Assembly: GCF_004028635.1 (NCBI RefSeq)
Contig: NZ_RQJW01000006.1
Coordinates: 1 to 64,000 of the forward strand
Source of the DNA: Streptomyces cyaneus
Lineage (GTDB): Bacteria; Actinomycetota; Actinomycetes; Streptomycetales; Streptomycetaceae
DNA length: 64,000 nt
Direction: 5' to 3'
Shown here: piece after piece, positions 26,589 through 35,672 of the stretch
Position numbering within the stretch: the first letter of the stretch is position 1
How the letters are laid out: each line of letters starts with the position of its first letter
The notes under the pieces: generated by a model
What the model saw: only the letters and a program-made list of their open reading frames with translations
Told to the model about the DNA's origin: nothing
Database searches by the model: none
Made by a program: the position numbers and the translations under genes

Positions 26589-27427
26589 CCCCGTAGGGCC
26601 TTCCAGGTGTGCGGCCCGACGATGCCGTCCACGACCAGCCCCGCCCGCTTCTGCACCTGCTTGACCGCGCGTTCCGTCATCGGACCGAAGATCCCGTCGA
26701 TGCCGCCCGGTGAGATGCCCGCCCGGCGCAACAGACACTGCGCCTCGGCCACCTCAGGCCCGGCGTGGCCGTCGGCGACGACGGCGTCCTGAGTGCGGCT
26801 GTTGCCCGCGTACCAGCGGCCGTCGATCCGCTCGATGCGGCAGGTGTACGTCGGGCCTTCCGGGGGCGCCGACCGCGAGGCCGACGCGGATGCCGGCGCA
26901 GATGCCGACGCGGAGGCCGACGTGGCGGTCGCGGCGAGGGGAGCCGTCGGTCGCTCCTCGTCGTGGCCTGTCAGTCGTACGACGAGGAAGACGGCCGTGG
27001 AGACGGCCAGCACCAGCGCCACTGCCCCCGCCACCAATGCGATGCGCAGCGAACGGCCGGGCGACCGCGTCCCGGTGGCGTCGGCCGAGAGGAGCTCCGG
27101 CCGGGTCGCCTCCGCTTCCGGCACGGGCGCCTGCGCCGCCGAGGTCGCCGCCCCGCGCCGCTTCCCCCACACCTCCGTGGCGACCTCGTGCAACGCCAGT
27201 AAGCGCGTCGGCTCCTCACCCCCGACCCGGGCCAGCGCCTCGACGGCCTCCCGGGGAGGCAGCGACCTGCCGCCCAGATACCGTTCCCAGGACTTCTGGC
27301 TGTAGCCCGTCCTTGCCGCCAGCTGCCGCAGGCTCAGCCCGCTGTGATCCTTCAGGCGGCGTAACCGCACCACCAACTGCCGTACGCGCGGATCCAGTTC
27401 CGCGGGCAGCGCTGCCCAACGCGACAT
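26585..27427 (-). CDS. Membrane-anchored XRE protein with peptidoglycan-binding domain
   Basis: A 280-residue protein with the same plan as its downstream partner: an XRE HTH (VRLRRLKDHSGLSLRQLAAR, then RYLGGRSLPP), a linker, a single membrane helix (about 113-137, ALVAGAVALVLAVSTAVFLVV), a Ser/Ala-rich spacer, and a C-terminal PG_binding_1 domain (EAQCLLRRAGISPGGIDGIFG). The HTH would be inside and the wall-binding domain outside. The ATG at 27427 follows GGGGGG; a start seven codons earlier (27448) is possible. It is the first gene of the operon and is divergent from the secreted protein gene at 27743. Confidence 0.87.
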   Translation of the reverse strand: MSRWAALPAELDPRVRQLVVRLRRLKDHSGLSLRQLAARTGYSQKSWERYLGGRSLPPREAVEALARVGGEEPTRLLALHEVATEVWGKRRGAATSAAQAPVPEAEATRPELLSADATGTRSPGRSLRIALVAGAVALVLAVSTAVFLVVRLTGHDEERPTAPLAATATSASASASAPASASASRSAPPEGPTYTCRIERIDGRWYAGNSRTQDAVVADGHAGPEVAEAQCLLRRAGISPGGIDGIFGPMTERAVKQVQKRAGLVVDGIVGPHTWKALRG

Positions 27428-27742
27428 GTTCCCCCCACTCGCGTTCATGGTTCGGGCCCGCGGTCCGTGGTCGGCGTCCCCCGTGCCCCGTCGCATTCTG
27501 CATCAGCATCCACGGACCGCACCGGCAGCCGGTTCCCGCACCGGTACGGAATCGGCCACCGGCCGCCACAGCCGTCCCGCCGTGCCGTCCCACCGGCTGG
27601 CGTCTGCGCAGGTCAGCGAGTGAGGCGTCCCACGACGACGTCACTTCCGCGGCAACTGTGGCAACCCTCGCCGTCCGCCCCGCACTGTCGTGTCGTCAGC
27701 CGGCGGCACATCAGGTGCCGCCCCACGACCCGAGGGGAAAGC

Positions 27743-28219
27743 ATGCGACCGAACGTGTTGACGAGGACCGTCGTCAGCCTTACCGCCGTCGTCGGGCTCG
27801 CCGCCGGAACGGTGGCGGCCGCGGGTACCGGCTTCGCGGCGTCCCAGCCGGCCGCCGAGCCGGCGGTGAGCCTCCAGAGCATCACCGTCCAGGCGGTGCA
27901 GAACTTCGGCCTGAGCAGCCAGCAGGCCAAGAACGTCCAGTGCTTCCTGAAGCAGGACGACACCGCCAAGTACCGGGACTCCATCGACGGCAAGCTGGGC
28001 ACGAACAGCTGGAAGGCGTTCCAGCGCTTCTTCAAGAAGTACTGGGACTACAACGACACCATCGACGGCGACCCCGGCCCCAACACGGTCATGGCGCTGC
28101 AGCGCATGCTGAAGCACGGCTGGGACTACCGCGACAGGATCGACGGGGACCCGGGGCCGAACACCCGCGCCGCGTTCAAGCGCTTCGCCAACGACGCGAG
28201 CGTCTTCTACCCCTGCTGA
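27743..28219 (+). CDS. Secreted peptidoglycan-binding-like protein
   Basis: A 158-residue protein with a signal peptide (MRPNVLTRTVVSLTAVVGL, cleavage likely after FAAS near residue 34). The mature part carries two copies of the motif WDYxDxIDGDPGPNT, about 30 residues apart, preceded by a variant RDSIDGKLGTNSWKAFQRF, the pattern of peptidoglycan-binding repeats. It ends in a lone cysteine. The ATG at 27743 follows AGGGGAAAG. Its promoter region is shared with the divergent membrane XRE operon, so these may be regulator and target. Confidence 0.85.
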   Translation: MRPNVLTRTVVSLTAVVGLAAGTVAAAGTGFAASQPAAEPAVSLQSITVQAVQNFGLSSQQAKNVQCFLKQDDTAKYRDSIDGKLGTNSWKAFQRFFKKYWDYNDTIDGDPGPNTVMALQRMLKHGWDYRDRIDGDPGPNTRAAFKRFANDASVFYPC

Positions 28220-28243
28220 GCAGACCGGACGGCCCGGGCGGCC

Positions 28244-29998
28244 TCAGAGCCGCTCGGGCGTCCGGATGCCCAGCAGGGCCATGCCCTGGTGGAGGGTGCG
28301 GGCCGTCAGGTCGCACAGGAACAGGCGGTTCTCCACCTGCGCGGGCGTCTCCGCCTTCAGCACCGGGCACTTGTCGTAGAACGACGTGTACAGCGACGCC
28401 AGCTGGTACAGGTACGCGGCCAGCTTGTGCGGGGCGTACTCCGCGGCCGCCTCGAAGACCGTGTCGCCGAACGCGTCCAGGTGCAGACCGAGCGCCCGCT
28501 CCGCCGGGGCGAGTTCGAGCTCGGGGTGCGCGGCCGGCTTCGTCTCGCCCGCCTTGCGCAGGATCGACTGGATCCGGGCGTACGCGTACTGCAGGTACAC
28601 GCTCGTGTCGCCGTTCAGCGACACCATCTGGTCCAGGTCGAACTTGTAGTCCCGGTTCGGCGACGTCGACAGGTCCGCGTACTTCACGGCACCGATGCCG
28701 ACCTGCGCGGCCCGCTCCTGGATCTCGCCCTCGGTGAGGTCCTGCGCCTTCTCCCGTACGACCTCGGCGGCCCGCTGCACGGCCTCGTCCAGCAGGTCCT
28801 CCAGCCGTACGGTCTCGCCCTCACGCGTCTTGAACGGCTTGCCGTCCGCGCCGAGCACCGTGCCGTAGCCCATGTTGTGCGCGGTGACGTGCTCGGTCAG
28901 CCAGCCGGCCCGGCGGGCCGTCTCGAAGACCATCTTGAAGTGGAGCGACTGGCGTACGTCCACCACGTACAGCAGCGTCGTCGCGTGCAGGTCGAAGACA
29001 CGGTTGCGGATCGCGGTCAGGTCGGAGGCCGCGTAGCCGAAGCCGCCGTCGGCCTTCTGCACGATCAGCGGCACCGGCTGGTCGTCCTTGCCGCGGATCT
29101 CGTCGAAGAACACCACGAGCGCGCCCTCGGAGCGCACCGCGACGCCCATCTCCTCCAGGAGGCGGGCGGTCTCGGGCATGCCCTCGTTGTACGCGGACTC
29201 GCCGACGATCTCCTCGTCGCGGACCTCCATGTCCAGCTTCTCGAAGACCGAGTTGAAGTAGACCTTCGACTCGTCCACGAACTGCTGCCACAGCTCGAGG
29301 GTCTCCTTGTCGCCGGACTGCAGGGCGACGACCCGCTTGCGGGCCCGCTCCTTGAACTCCTCGTCCGCGTCGAAGACGGCACGCGACGCCTTGTACACCC
29401 GGTTGAGGTTCGACATGGCCTGCTCGCCGTCGACGTCCTCCGGCGGGGCCAGCTCGCCGGGGTGCTCGAACAGGTACTGGATGAGCATGCCGAACTGGGT
29501 GCCCCAGTCGCCGATGTGGTGGCGGCCGATCGTCTTCTCGCCGGTGAAGTCGAGCATGGCGCGCAGGGCGTCGCCGATCACCGCGGACCTCAGGTGGCCG
29601 ACGTGCATCTCCTTGGCCACGTTGGGCTGGGCGTAGTCGACGACCGTGACGCCGGGGGTGTCCTTGTGGGGGACGCCGAGGCGTTCGGTGTCCGCGTGGC
29701 GCGCCGCGAGGTTCTCTGTGATCGCCTTGTCGGAGACCGTGATGTTCAGGAAGCCGGGGCCGGAGACCTCGACGTCCTTGATCACATCACCGGTGACGAT
29801 GTTGCCGACGACCTGCGTCGCCAGCTCCCGAGGGTTCGACTTGGCCTTCTTGGCGAGCGCCAGGATCCCGTTGGCTTGGAAGTCGGCCCTGTCGCTACGT
29901 CGCAGCAACGGGTCCGCGTCGGCCTCCGGCCGGGTGGCCGAGAGGGCGTTCGCGAGACGCTGCTGGACTTGATCGGTGAGCGACGTGACCGAGGTCAT
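28244..29998 (-). CDS. argS: Arginyl-tRNA synthetase
   Basis: A 584-residue class I synthetase that charges tRNA-Arg. The HIGH-like motif appears in NVAKEMHVGHLRSAVIGD (about residues 126-143), the ATP region in IGDWGTQFGM, and the KMSKS region has the family's alternative GKPFKTREGETVRL. The C-terminal DALR anticodon-binding domain ends ALLGIRTPERL. The ATG at 29998 is unambiguous. It is divergent from lysS across a 252-base gap that carries a hairpin element, and converges on the secreted protein gene. Confidence 0.96.
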   Translation of the reverse strand: MTSVTSLTDQVQQRLANALSATRPEADADPLLRRSDRADFQANGILALAKKAKSNPRELATQVVGNIVTGDVIKDVEVSGPGFLNITVSDKAITENLAARHADTERLGVPHKDTPGVTVVDYAQPNVAKEMHVGHLRSAVIGDALRAMLDFTGEKTIGRHHIGDWGTQFGMLIQYLFEHPGELAPPEDVDGEQAMSNLNRVYKASRAVFDADEEFKERARKRVVALQSGDKETLELWQQFVDESKVYFNSVFEKLDMEVRDEEIVGESAYNEGMPETARLLEEMGVAVRSEGALVVFFDEIRGKDDQPVPLIVQKADGGFGYAASDLTAIRNRVFDLHATTLLYVVDVRQSLHFKMVFETARRAGWLTEHVTAHNMGYGTVLGADGKPFKTREGETVRLEDLLDEAVQRAAEVVREKAQDLTEGEIQERAAQVGIGAVKYADLSTSPNRDYKFDLDQMVSLNGDTSVYLQYAYARIQSILRKAGETKPAAHPELELAPAERALGLHLDAFGDTVFEAAAEYAPHKLAAYLYQLASLYTSFYDKCPVLKAETPAQVENRLFLCDLTARTLHQGMALLGIRTPERL

Positions 29999-30103
29999 GG
30001 GGTGGGAGCCGTTCTCCTCGTGGATTGGTAGACGTGGTCAGTATCCCACGGGGCCGCAAAGGGGTTTTCCGGCTTCGTGCCCGGGTGCGGGGCGGTGGGG
30101 GCT

Positions 30104-30160
30104 TGTCGCGCAGTTCCCCGCGCCCCCGATAGGCGGCTGCGCCGCCTATCGGGGGGCGGT
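30104..30160. repeat. Dispersed hairpin element between argS and lysS
   Basis: CTTGTCGCGCAGTTCCCCGC (30102-30121) is followed by a perfect 15-bp stem, CCCCCGATAGGCGGC (30123-30137) and its inverse (30141-30155), with the loop TGC. The CGCGCAGTTCCCCGCGCCCC sequence followed by a GC stem is, from memory, a common intergenic element in Streptomyces genomes. It is different from the three composite repeats in this window. Confidence 0.7.
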
Positions 30161-30250
30161 CGTGTAAAGGCGTTTTCGTGGTTGACGTCCTTGCTGGGAC
30201 AATGAGGGCGCCAGCCGTTGACCGTACGGCTGCCCTGGAGAAAGAAGGAC

Positions 30251-31996
30251 GTGCCGATCGTGGCTCAGAGCACCGAGACCACCGACTGGGTCTCCCGTTT
30301 CGCGGATGAGGTCATCGAGGAGTCGGAGCGTCGGGCCCCGGGCAAACCGGTCGTCGTCGCGTCCGGACTCTCCCCCTCCGGCCCCATCCACCTCGGCAAC
30401 CTGCGCGAGGTCATGACCCCGCACCTGGTCGCCGACGAGATCCGGCGGCGCGGACACCAGGTCCGGCACCTGATCTCCTGGGACGACTACGACCGGTACC
30501 GCAAGGTGCCCGAGGGCATCCCCGGGGTCGACAAGGACGAGTGGGCGCAGCACATCGGCAAGCCGCTGACCTCCGTCCCGGCCCCCAAGGGCTCCGCGTA
30601 CCCGAACTGGGCCGAGCACTTCAAGGCGGCGATGGTCGAGGCGCTCGCCGAGCTGGGCGTGGAGTTCGACGGGATCAGCCAGACCGCGCAGTACACCTCG
30701 GGCGTGTACCGGGAGCAGGTCCTGCACGCCATGAAGCACCGGGGCGACATCGACGCCGTTCTCGCCCAGTACCGCACCAAGCCCAAGGTCGGCGCCAAGA
30801 AGTCGCAGAAGCCGGTCGACGAGGCCGAGCTGGAGGCCGCCGAGGGGTCGGGGGCGGCCGCCGAGGACGACGGCAGCTCCGGCTCCGCCGGGTACTTCCC
30901 GTACAAGCCCTACTGCGGCAACTGCGAGAAGGACCTCACCACCGTCACCTCCTACGTCGACGACACCACCGAGCTGTCGTACACCTGCAACGAGTGCGGC
31001 TTCGCCGAGACCGTCCGGCTGAATGAGTTCAACCGCGGCAAGCTGGTCTGGAAGGTCGACTGGCCCATGCGGTGGGCGTACGAGGGCGTCGTCTTCGAGC
31101 CGAGCGGGGTCGACCACTCGTCGCCGGGGTCTTCGTTCCAGGTCGGCGGGCAGATCGTCGGGATCTTCGGTGGCAAGCAGCCCATCGGGCCCATGTACGC
31201 CTTCGTCGGCATCAGCGGCATGGCGAAGATGTCGTCCTCCAAGGGTGGGGTGCCCACTCCCGGCGACGCGCTGAAGATCATGGAGCCGCAGCTCCTGCGC
31301 TGGCTGTACGCCCGGCGCCGGCCCAACCAGTCCTTCAAGATCGCCTTCGACCAGGAGATCCAGCGGCTCTACGACGAGTGGGACAAGCTGGACGGGAAGG
31401 TCGCCGACGGGTCCGCCCTTCCGGCCGACGTCGCCGCGCACTCCCGCGCGGTGCGCACGGCCGGTGGCGAGCTGCCGAGGACGGTGCGGCCGCTGCCGTA
31501 CCGGACCCTCGCGTCCGTCGCCGACATCACCGCCGGGCACCAGGACCAGGCGCTGCGGATCCTCTCCGAGCTGGACCCGGAGAACCCGCTGGGCTCGCTC
31601 GACGAGGCCCGTCCCCGGTACGACAAGGCCGAGGCGTGGATCAACACGCAGGTGCCCGCCGACCAGCGGACCATTGTGCGCGACGAGCCCGACGTCGAAC
31701 TGCTGAAGTCCCTCGACGAGGCGTCCCAGCAGTCGCTGCGGCTGCTCCTCGACGGGCTGGAGTCGCACTGGTCGCTGGACGGGCTCACCCACCTCGTGTA
31801 CGGCGTGCCCAAGGTCCAGGCCGGGTTCTCCGCGGACGCCACGCCCAAGGAGCTGCCGGCCGAGATCAAGACCGCCCAGCGCACGTTCTTCGCGCTGCTC
31901 TACCACCTGCTGGTGGGTCGGGACACGGGTCCGCGACTGCCTACGCTGCTGCTGGCGGTGGGGCAGGAGCGGGTGCGGCGCCTGCTCGGCGAGTAA
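30251..31996 (+). CDS. lysS: Lysyl-tRNA synthetase, class I (archaeal type)
   Basis: A 581-residue class I LysRS. The HIGH-type motif lies in LSPSGPIHLGN (about residues 42-52) and the KMSKS motif in AKMSSSKG (about 325-332); a four-cysteine zinc site is visible as CGNCEKD and CNECG (about 222-262). Most bacteria use a class II LysRS, whereas class I is typical of archaea, spirochaetes and some actinobacteria. GTG codons at 30251 and 30260 are both possible starts, with GAAGGA at 30244. It is divergent from argS. Confidence 0.95.
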   Translation: MPIVAQSTETTDWVSRFADEVIEESERRAPGKPVVVASGLSPSGPIHLGNLREVMTPHLVADEIRRRGHQVRHLISWDDYDRYRKVPEGIPGVDKDEWAQHIGKPLTSVPAPKGSAYPNWAEHFKAAMVEALAELGVEFDGISQTAQYTSGVYREQVLHAMKHRGDIDAVLAQYRTKPKVGAKKSQKPVDEAELEAAEGSGAAAEDDGSSGSAGYFPYKPYCGNCEKDLTTVTSYVDDTTELSYTCNECGFAETVRLNEFNRGKLVWKVDWPMRWAYEGVVFEPSGVDHSSPGSSFQVGGQIVGIFGGKQPIGPMYAFVGISGMAKMSSSKGGVPTPGDALKIMEPQLLRWLYARRRPNQSFKIAFDQEIQRLYDEWDKLDGKVADGSALPADVAAHSRAVRTAGGELPRTVRPLPYRTLASVADITAGHQDQALRILSELDPENPLGSLDEARPRYDKAEAWINTQVPADQRTIVRDEPDVELLKSLDEASQQSLRLLLDGLESHWSLDGLTHLVYGVPKVQAGFSADATPKELPAEIKTAQRTFFALLYHLLVGRDTGPRLPTLLLAVGQERVRRLLGE

Positions 31997-32037
31997 GCGA
32001 GTAAGCCAGTAAACGAGCAAGCCAGATAGCGGTACGG

Positions 32038-32067
32038 GAAAGGGGCCCTCCGGCGAGGGCCCCTTTC
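32038..32067. terminator. Terminator between lysS and the DUF2637 gene
   Basis: GAAAGGGGCCCTC (32038-32050) and GAGGGCCCCTTTC (32055-32067) form a perfect 13-bp stem with the loop CGGC. It separates two convergent genes and can serve both. Confidence 0.9.
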
Positions 32068-32076
32068 TGCTGCACG

Positions 32077-33396
32077 TCAGGCGATGTGGTTCTCTTCCAG
32101 CTCCGCGTTGTAGAGGTTCGTGAACCGGTTGACCATGCGCTTGGCCTCGTCCGGCAGGAGCGCGGTGCCGAACTCCGCCTCGACGTTCTCGCTGAACTCG
32201 CGCGGGGTCGGGTAGCCGGTGCCGCCTATCGACTTCTTGAAGACCTGGTAGTAGTCCTCCTCCGTCGGATCCGCCGGCTCCGGCGTGCCGCCGCCCTCGC
32301 CGAGCTGGCGGGTGCGGTTCGGGCTCACGGGGATCGGGAAGGTGCCGGTCTCCTCCGGGGAGGGTTCCTGGACGGGGGGCTCCTGCTGGTACTGCTCCTG
32401 GTACTGCTCGGCCTGGAGCTGCTCCTGGTACCACTGCTCGTACTGTTCCTGCGGGTTGTACGCGGGGTCGTAGCTGCCCTGGTACTCCACGTTGCGGGGC
32501 GTGTTGAACCAGTCCTGCACATACTCGGGCTGCTCGGGGCCGGGGGTGGCGACCAGCTCCGGGCGCTGCTCGCCGCCAGGCGCCGCCTGCTGAGGGACGG
32601 GCGCCGCCACAGCGGCACGGCCGGCCGCAGCCGGGGCCGTCTCCCGCGCCACCTCCGGCACCGGCGCCGCGTCCAAGGCCTGCTTCGGTGCCGGCGGCAG
32701 CAGCGCCGGCTCGATGCCCGCCGCCGCCAGCCCCGCCGGAGCCGTCTCCGCCAGGGGAACGCCGTAGCGCGCGAGGCGCAGCGGCATCAGCGACTCCACC
32801 GGCGCCTTCCTCCGCCAGGCCCGGCCGAAGCGGGAACGCAGGCGGGCCTGGTAGACCAGCCGCTCCTGCTCCAGCTTGATGACCTGCTCGTACGAGCGGA
32901 GCTCCCACAGCTTCATCCGGCGCCACAGCAGGAACGTCGGGACCGGGGAGAGGAGCCAGCGGGTGAGGCGTACGCCCTCCATGTGCTTGTCGGCCGTGAT
33001 GTCCGCTATGCGGCCGATCGCATGCCGGGCCGCCTCCACCGCCACCACGAACAGGATCGGGATCACGGCGTGCATGCCGACGCCCAGCGGGTCCGGCCAG
33101 GCCGCCGCGCCGTTGAAGGCGATCGTCGCCGCCGTCAGCAGCCAGGCCGTCTGACGCAGGAGCGGGAACGGGATGCGGATCCACGTCAGCAGGAGGTCGA
33201 GGGCGAGCAGCACACAGATGCCCGCGTCGATGCCGATCGGGAAGACATAACTGAAGTTCCCGAAACCCTTCTTGAGGGCCAGCTCGCGGACAGCTGCGTA
33301 GGAACCGGCGAAGCCGATACCGGCGATGATCACGGCGCCGAACACGACCACGCCGATGAGAACGCGGTGCATCCGAGTCAGCTGCGGCGCGGCCAC
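32077..33396 (-). CDS. DUF2637 (SpdB2-like) membrane protein
   Basis: A 439-residue protein. Residues about 8-130 hold four hydrophobic segments (VLIGVVVFGAVIIAGIGFAG, then ELALKKGFGNFSYVFPIGIDAG), the pattern of DUF2637, known from SpdB2 spread proteins of conjugative Streptomyces plasmids. A basic cytoplasmic stretch follows, then a Gln/Glu/Tyr-rich tract (about 310-350) and a conserved C-terminal block starting DYYQVFKKSIGGTGYPT. No other conjugation gene is nearby. The GTG at 33396 has GGGAGGGGAG before it. It lies downstream of two DUF3558 genes on the same strand, 166 bases away. Confidence 0.82.
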   Translation of the reverse strand: MAAPQLTRMHRVLIGVVVFGAVIIAGIGFAGSYAAVRELALKKGFGNFSYVFPIGIDAGICVLLALDLLLTWIRIPFPLLRQTAWLLTAATIAFNGAAAWPDPLGVGMHAVIPILFVVAVEAARHAIGRIADITADKHMEGVRLTRWLLSPVPTFLLWRRMKLWELRSYEQVIKLEQERLVYQARLRSRFGRAWRRKAPVESLMPLRLARYGVPLAETAPAGLAAAGIEPALLPPAPKQALDAAPVPEVARETAPAAAGRAAVAAPVPQQAAPGGEQRPELVATPGPEQPEYVQDWFNTPRNVEYQGSYDPAYNPQEQYEQWYQEQLQAEQYQEQYQQEPPVQEPSPEETGTFPIPVSPNRTRQLGEGGGTPEPADPTEEDYYQVFKKSIGGTGYPTPREFSENVEAEFGTALLPDEAKRMVNRFTNLYNAELEENHIA

Positions 33397-33562
33397 TCGT
33401 ACTCCCCTCCCAGTGCATGTTGTTGCGCGCAACAGAGTGGCACATCCGTGCGGCGAACGGATTCACGCACGGCACGAGCCCGGTCCCTGGAGGGGGCCGG
33501 GCTCGTACAACGGGCGGGGCTGAGCTGCGCGTTGTGACGCAGCGGTGGGGCAGGTGTGACGG

Positions 33563-34456
33563 TCAGCTCTTCTTCGACGCTGACTTGGACGGGGAGCTGG
33601 ACGCCGCCTTCGAGGCGTCGGCCGAGGGAGACTTCGACGGAGTCTTCGAGGCCGACTTCGAGGGGGTGCTGCTCGGCGTGCCCGCGCTGCCGGTGCCGTT
33701 CGCCTTCGTCACCGCGGCCACCGCCTCCTTGGCCGCCTTCTGCGCGAGCTTGTTCAGGGTGTCCGCGCTCGGGGTCTTCTCACCGGCCAGACCGGCGCCG
33801 TTGTAGTCGAGCATGACCACGACGTTCTCGACCCGGGCCACGACCGTCTCCTGCTTGAAGGAACCCTCCTTCTTCTTCAGGTCGTAGCGCACCGCCGTCG
33901 CCTCGTCGCCCACCCCGGCGACCGGCTCCGACTTCGTGTTCTTCGCGCCCGACACCGAACGGGCGTCCTGCACCTGAGTCTCGTAGTACTCCTGCGCCAG
34001 CTTCTCGCCCGAGCCGCGCGTGACGTCCGACTCGAAGCGCAGCAGGGAGACGTTCAGCCAGCGGAACTGCGAGCCCTTCACGCCGTTGTTGTCGAGGCTG
34101 CTCCAGGAGCAGGAGCCGCGCGTCGATGCGTCGTCCGACGAACCCGCCTTGCCGGACTTGGCCTTCGGAACCAGGTCTTCCAGCGTCTTCTTCGACAGCA
34201 CCTTGCACGGCTGCGGAAGCGACTTGTACACGGCCGCCTGCACCGTCGGCGACGGACTCGCGGACGCGGACGCCGACGACGAGGTCTGCGCGCCGTCGCC
34301 TGCTCCGTCGTCCGAACCGGAGTCCGAGGAACAGCCCGTGGCGATCAACATCACGGGCACCGCCGCCGCGCAGACAAGGAATCGGTGAAGGCCCTTCACC
34401 CGCTGCTCACGCTCGTCACGGCGGTCCCTCTGGTCTCGCTCTGCTGCTCGCTGCAT
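33563..34456 (-). CDS. DUF3558 lipoprotein
   Basis: A 297-residue protein with a charged N-terminus (RDQRDRRDEREQR), a hydrophobic segment and the lipobox ATGC followed by SSDSG (cysteine near residue 36), so it is probably a membrane-attached lipoprotein outside the cell. The DUF3558 core starts with LPQPCKVLSKKTLEDLVP and has a second cysteine in RGSCSWSS. A Ser/Pro/Lys-rich tail ends the protein. The ATG at 34456 has GAAGGA directly upstream; an ATG five codons earlier (34471) is also possible. It is paralogous to the next gene. Confidence 0.85.
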   Translation of the reverse strand: MQRAAERDQRDRRDEREQRVKGLHRFLVCAAAVPVMLIATGCSSDSGSDDGAGDGAQTSSSASASASPSPTVQAAVYKSLPQPCKVLSKKTLEDLVPKAKSGKAGSSDDASTRGSCSWSSLDNNGVKGSQFRWLNVSLLRFESDVTRGSGEKLAQEYYETQVQDARSVSGAKNTKSEPVAGVGDEATAVRYDLKKKEGSFKQETVVARVENVVVMLDYNGAGLAGEKTPSADTLNKLAQKAAKEAVAAVTKANGTGSAGTPSSTPSKSASKTPSKSPSADASKAASSSPSKSASKKS

Positions 34457-34593
34457 GGTTCCTTCACTCATGACTGACACTCGTGGTTCCTGCGGTCGGA
34501 TCGGGTCCGAGGGGCCACGGTACGCGGTGAAGAAGGTGTGTGGTCTCGTTTCGGTTACGTCGTATGCGGGCGTACGGGGGTGAGCGGGGGGCG

Positions 34594-35457
34594 TCACTCC
34601 GTCAGCGCGTCCGCCAGCTGCGCGGCCAGTTTCTGGGCCCTGTCCTGCATTTCCTCGCTGTCCGGGACCGTGCCGACCGTCGCCGGCTGCTCCTCGTACT
34701 CGATCCGCACGATCACATTGGACGTGCGGAACACCACAGTCACCGTGCGCTGCTGAGCCGTCGAACCGGAACTGCTGAGCTCGTCGTCGAGGAAGGCCTC
34801 GTCGCCGAGGTCTTCCAGGACGCGGGGCTGGAGCTCGGCGGGAGTCGTCCCGTCGGTGGAGCCGGAGCCGGAGGGGGAAGCGGAGGACGAGGCGGACGGG
34901 GACCCGGACGCCGAGGTCGAGGCCGACGCAGAGGGCGAGGATGAGGGCGAGCCGCTCGGCTCGGAGGTGGACGTGCCCTCGCCGCTCACGGTCTCGGTAC
35001 TCGTCGGCGCGGGAAGGTCGGCCGCCTCCTGCTGGGTCGCGAAGAGCTCCTGCGCCTCGCTGTCGTCGCTGACCGCGCCGCTGTACGACACCACACGCTC
35101 GAAGTCGACGAGGAGATGGTCGGTGGCCTCGGCCGACTCGACCTTCCAACGGCAGCCCACCTTGCGGTCGGTGTCGAACGTGAGCGTCGGCGTGCCCTCG
35201 TACGCCTTCTCGCGCTGCTCCTCGTCCGTGAGCTCCTTGACGCCGGGCAGGAGCGAGTCGAGGGTCTCCTCACCGACCACGTCGCACGGGTCGGGCAGTG
35301 TGCGGTACCGGCCGGGCTCGGCCACCGCGCTCGCCGTGCCCGCGTCGCCGGGGTTGGAGTCGTCGGTCGTGCCGCCGCTGTCGGAGCTGCCGGTGCAGCC
35401 GGCCAGCAACGCCGCGAGGAGCGCGGCGACGCCGGATACGTACGCCTTCCGCTGCAC
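34594..35457 (-). CDS. DUF3558 lipoprotein, paralogue
   Basis: A 287-residue predicted lipoprotein with lipobox LAGC followed by TGSSD (cysteine near residue 20). The DUF3558 features are TLPDPCDVVGEETLDSLLPG and VGCRWKVES, matching those of the neighbouring gene. Residues about 165-215 are almost only Ser, Ala, Pro, Gly and Thr. The GTG at 35457 follows GAGGAG. The tandem pair probably arose by duplication and is divergent from rtcB. Function of the family is unknown. Confidence 0.85.
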   Translation of the reverse strand: MQRKAYVSGVAALLAALLAGCTGSSDSGGTTDDSNPGDAGTASAVAEPGRYRTLPDPCDVVGEETLDSLLPGVKELTDEEQREKAYEGTPTLTFDTDRKVGCRWKVESAEATDHLLVDFERVVSYSGAVSDDSEAQELFATQQEAADLPAPTSTETVSGEGTSTSEPSGSPSSSPSASASTSASGSPSASSSASPSGSGSTDGTTPAELQPRVLEDLGDEAFLDDELSSSGSTAQQRTVTVVFRTSNVIVRIEYEEQPATVGTVPDSEEMQDRAQKLAAQLADALTE

Positions 35458-35672
35458 GGTCAGGCTCCTCTCGACGGTGCTGTGTGGTCGGTCCGTTGCC
35501 GGTCTTTCAGCGTCCCCGCTGGTTATTCGCTTGCCGCGCGGGGGCGCTCCCTGGAGACAATGTGTATCGCACGCACCGCCGTGGACGCCGGTCCGCTGTC
35601 CCATTTCAGCGACCTTGGCGCCGGTTTTGCGATTTCAGACTTGTATTTTCTTTCCGGGGGATAGAGGACGAT

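Noticed and set aside
30146..33475. A minus-strand open frame of more than 1,100 codons across lysS and the DUF2637 region
   Set aside because: It is antisense to the well-supported lysS gene and out of frame with the DUF2637 gene. Long antisense frames are expected where third positions are almost all G or C.
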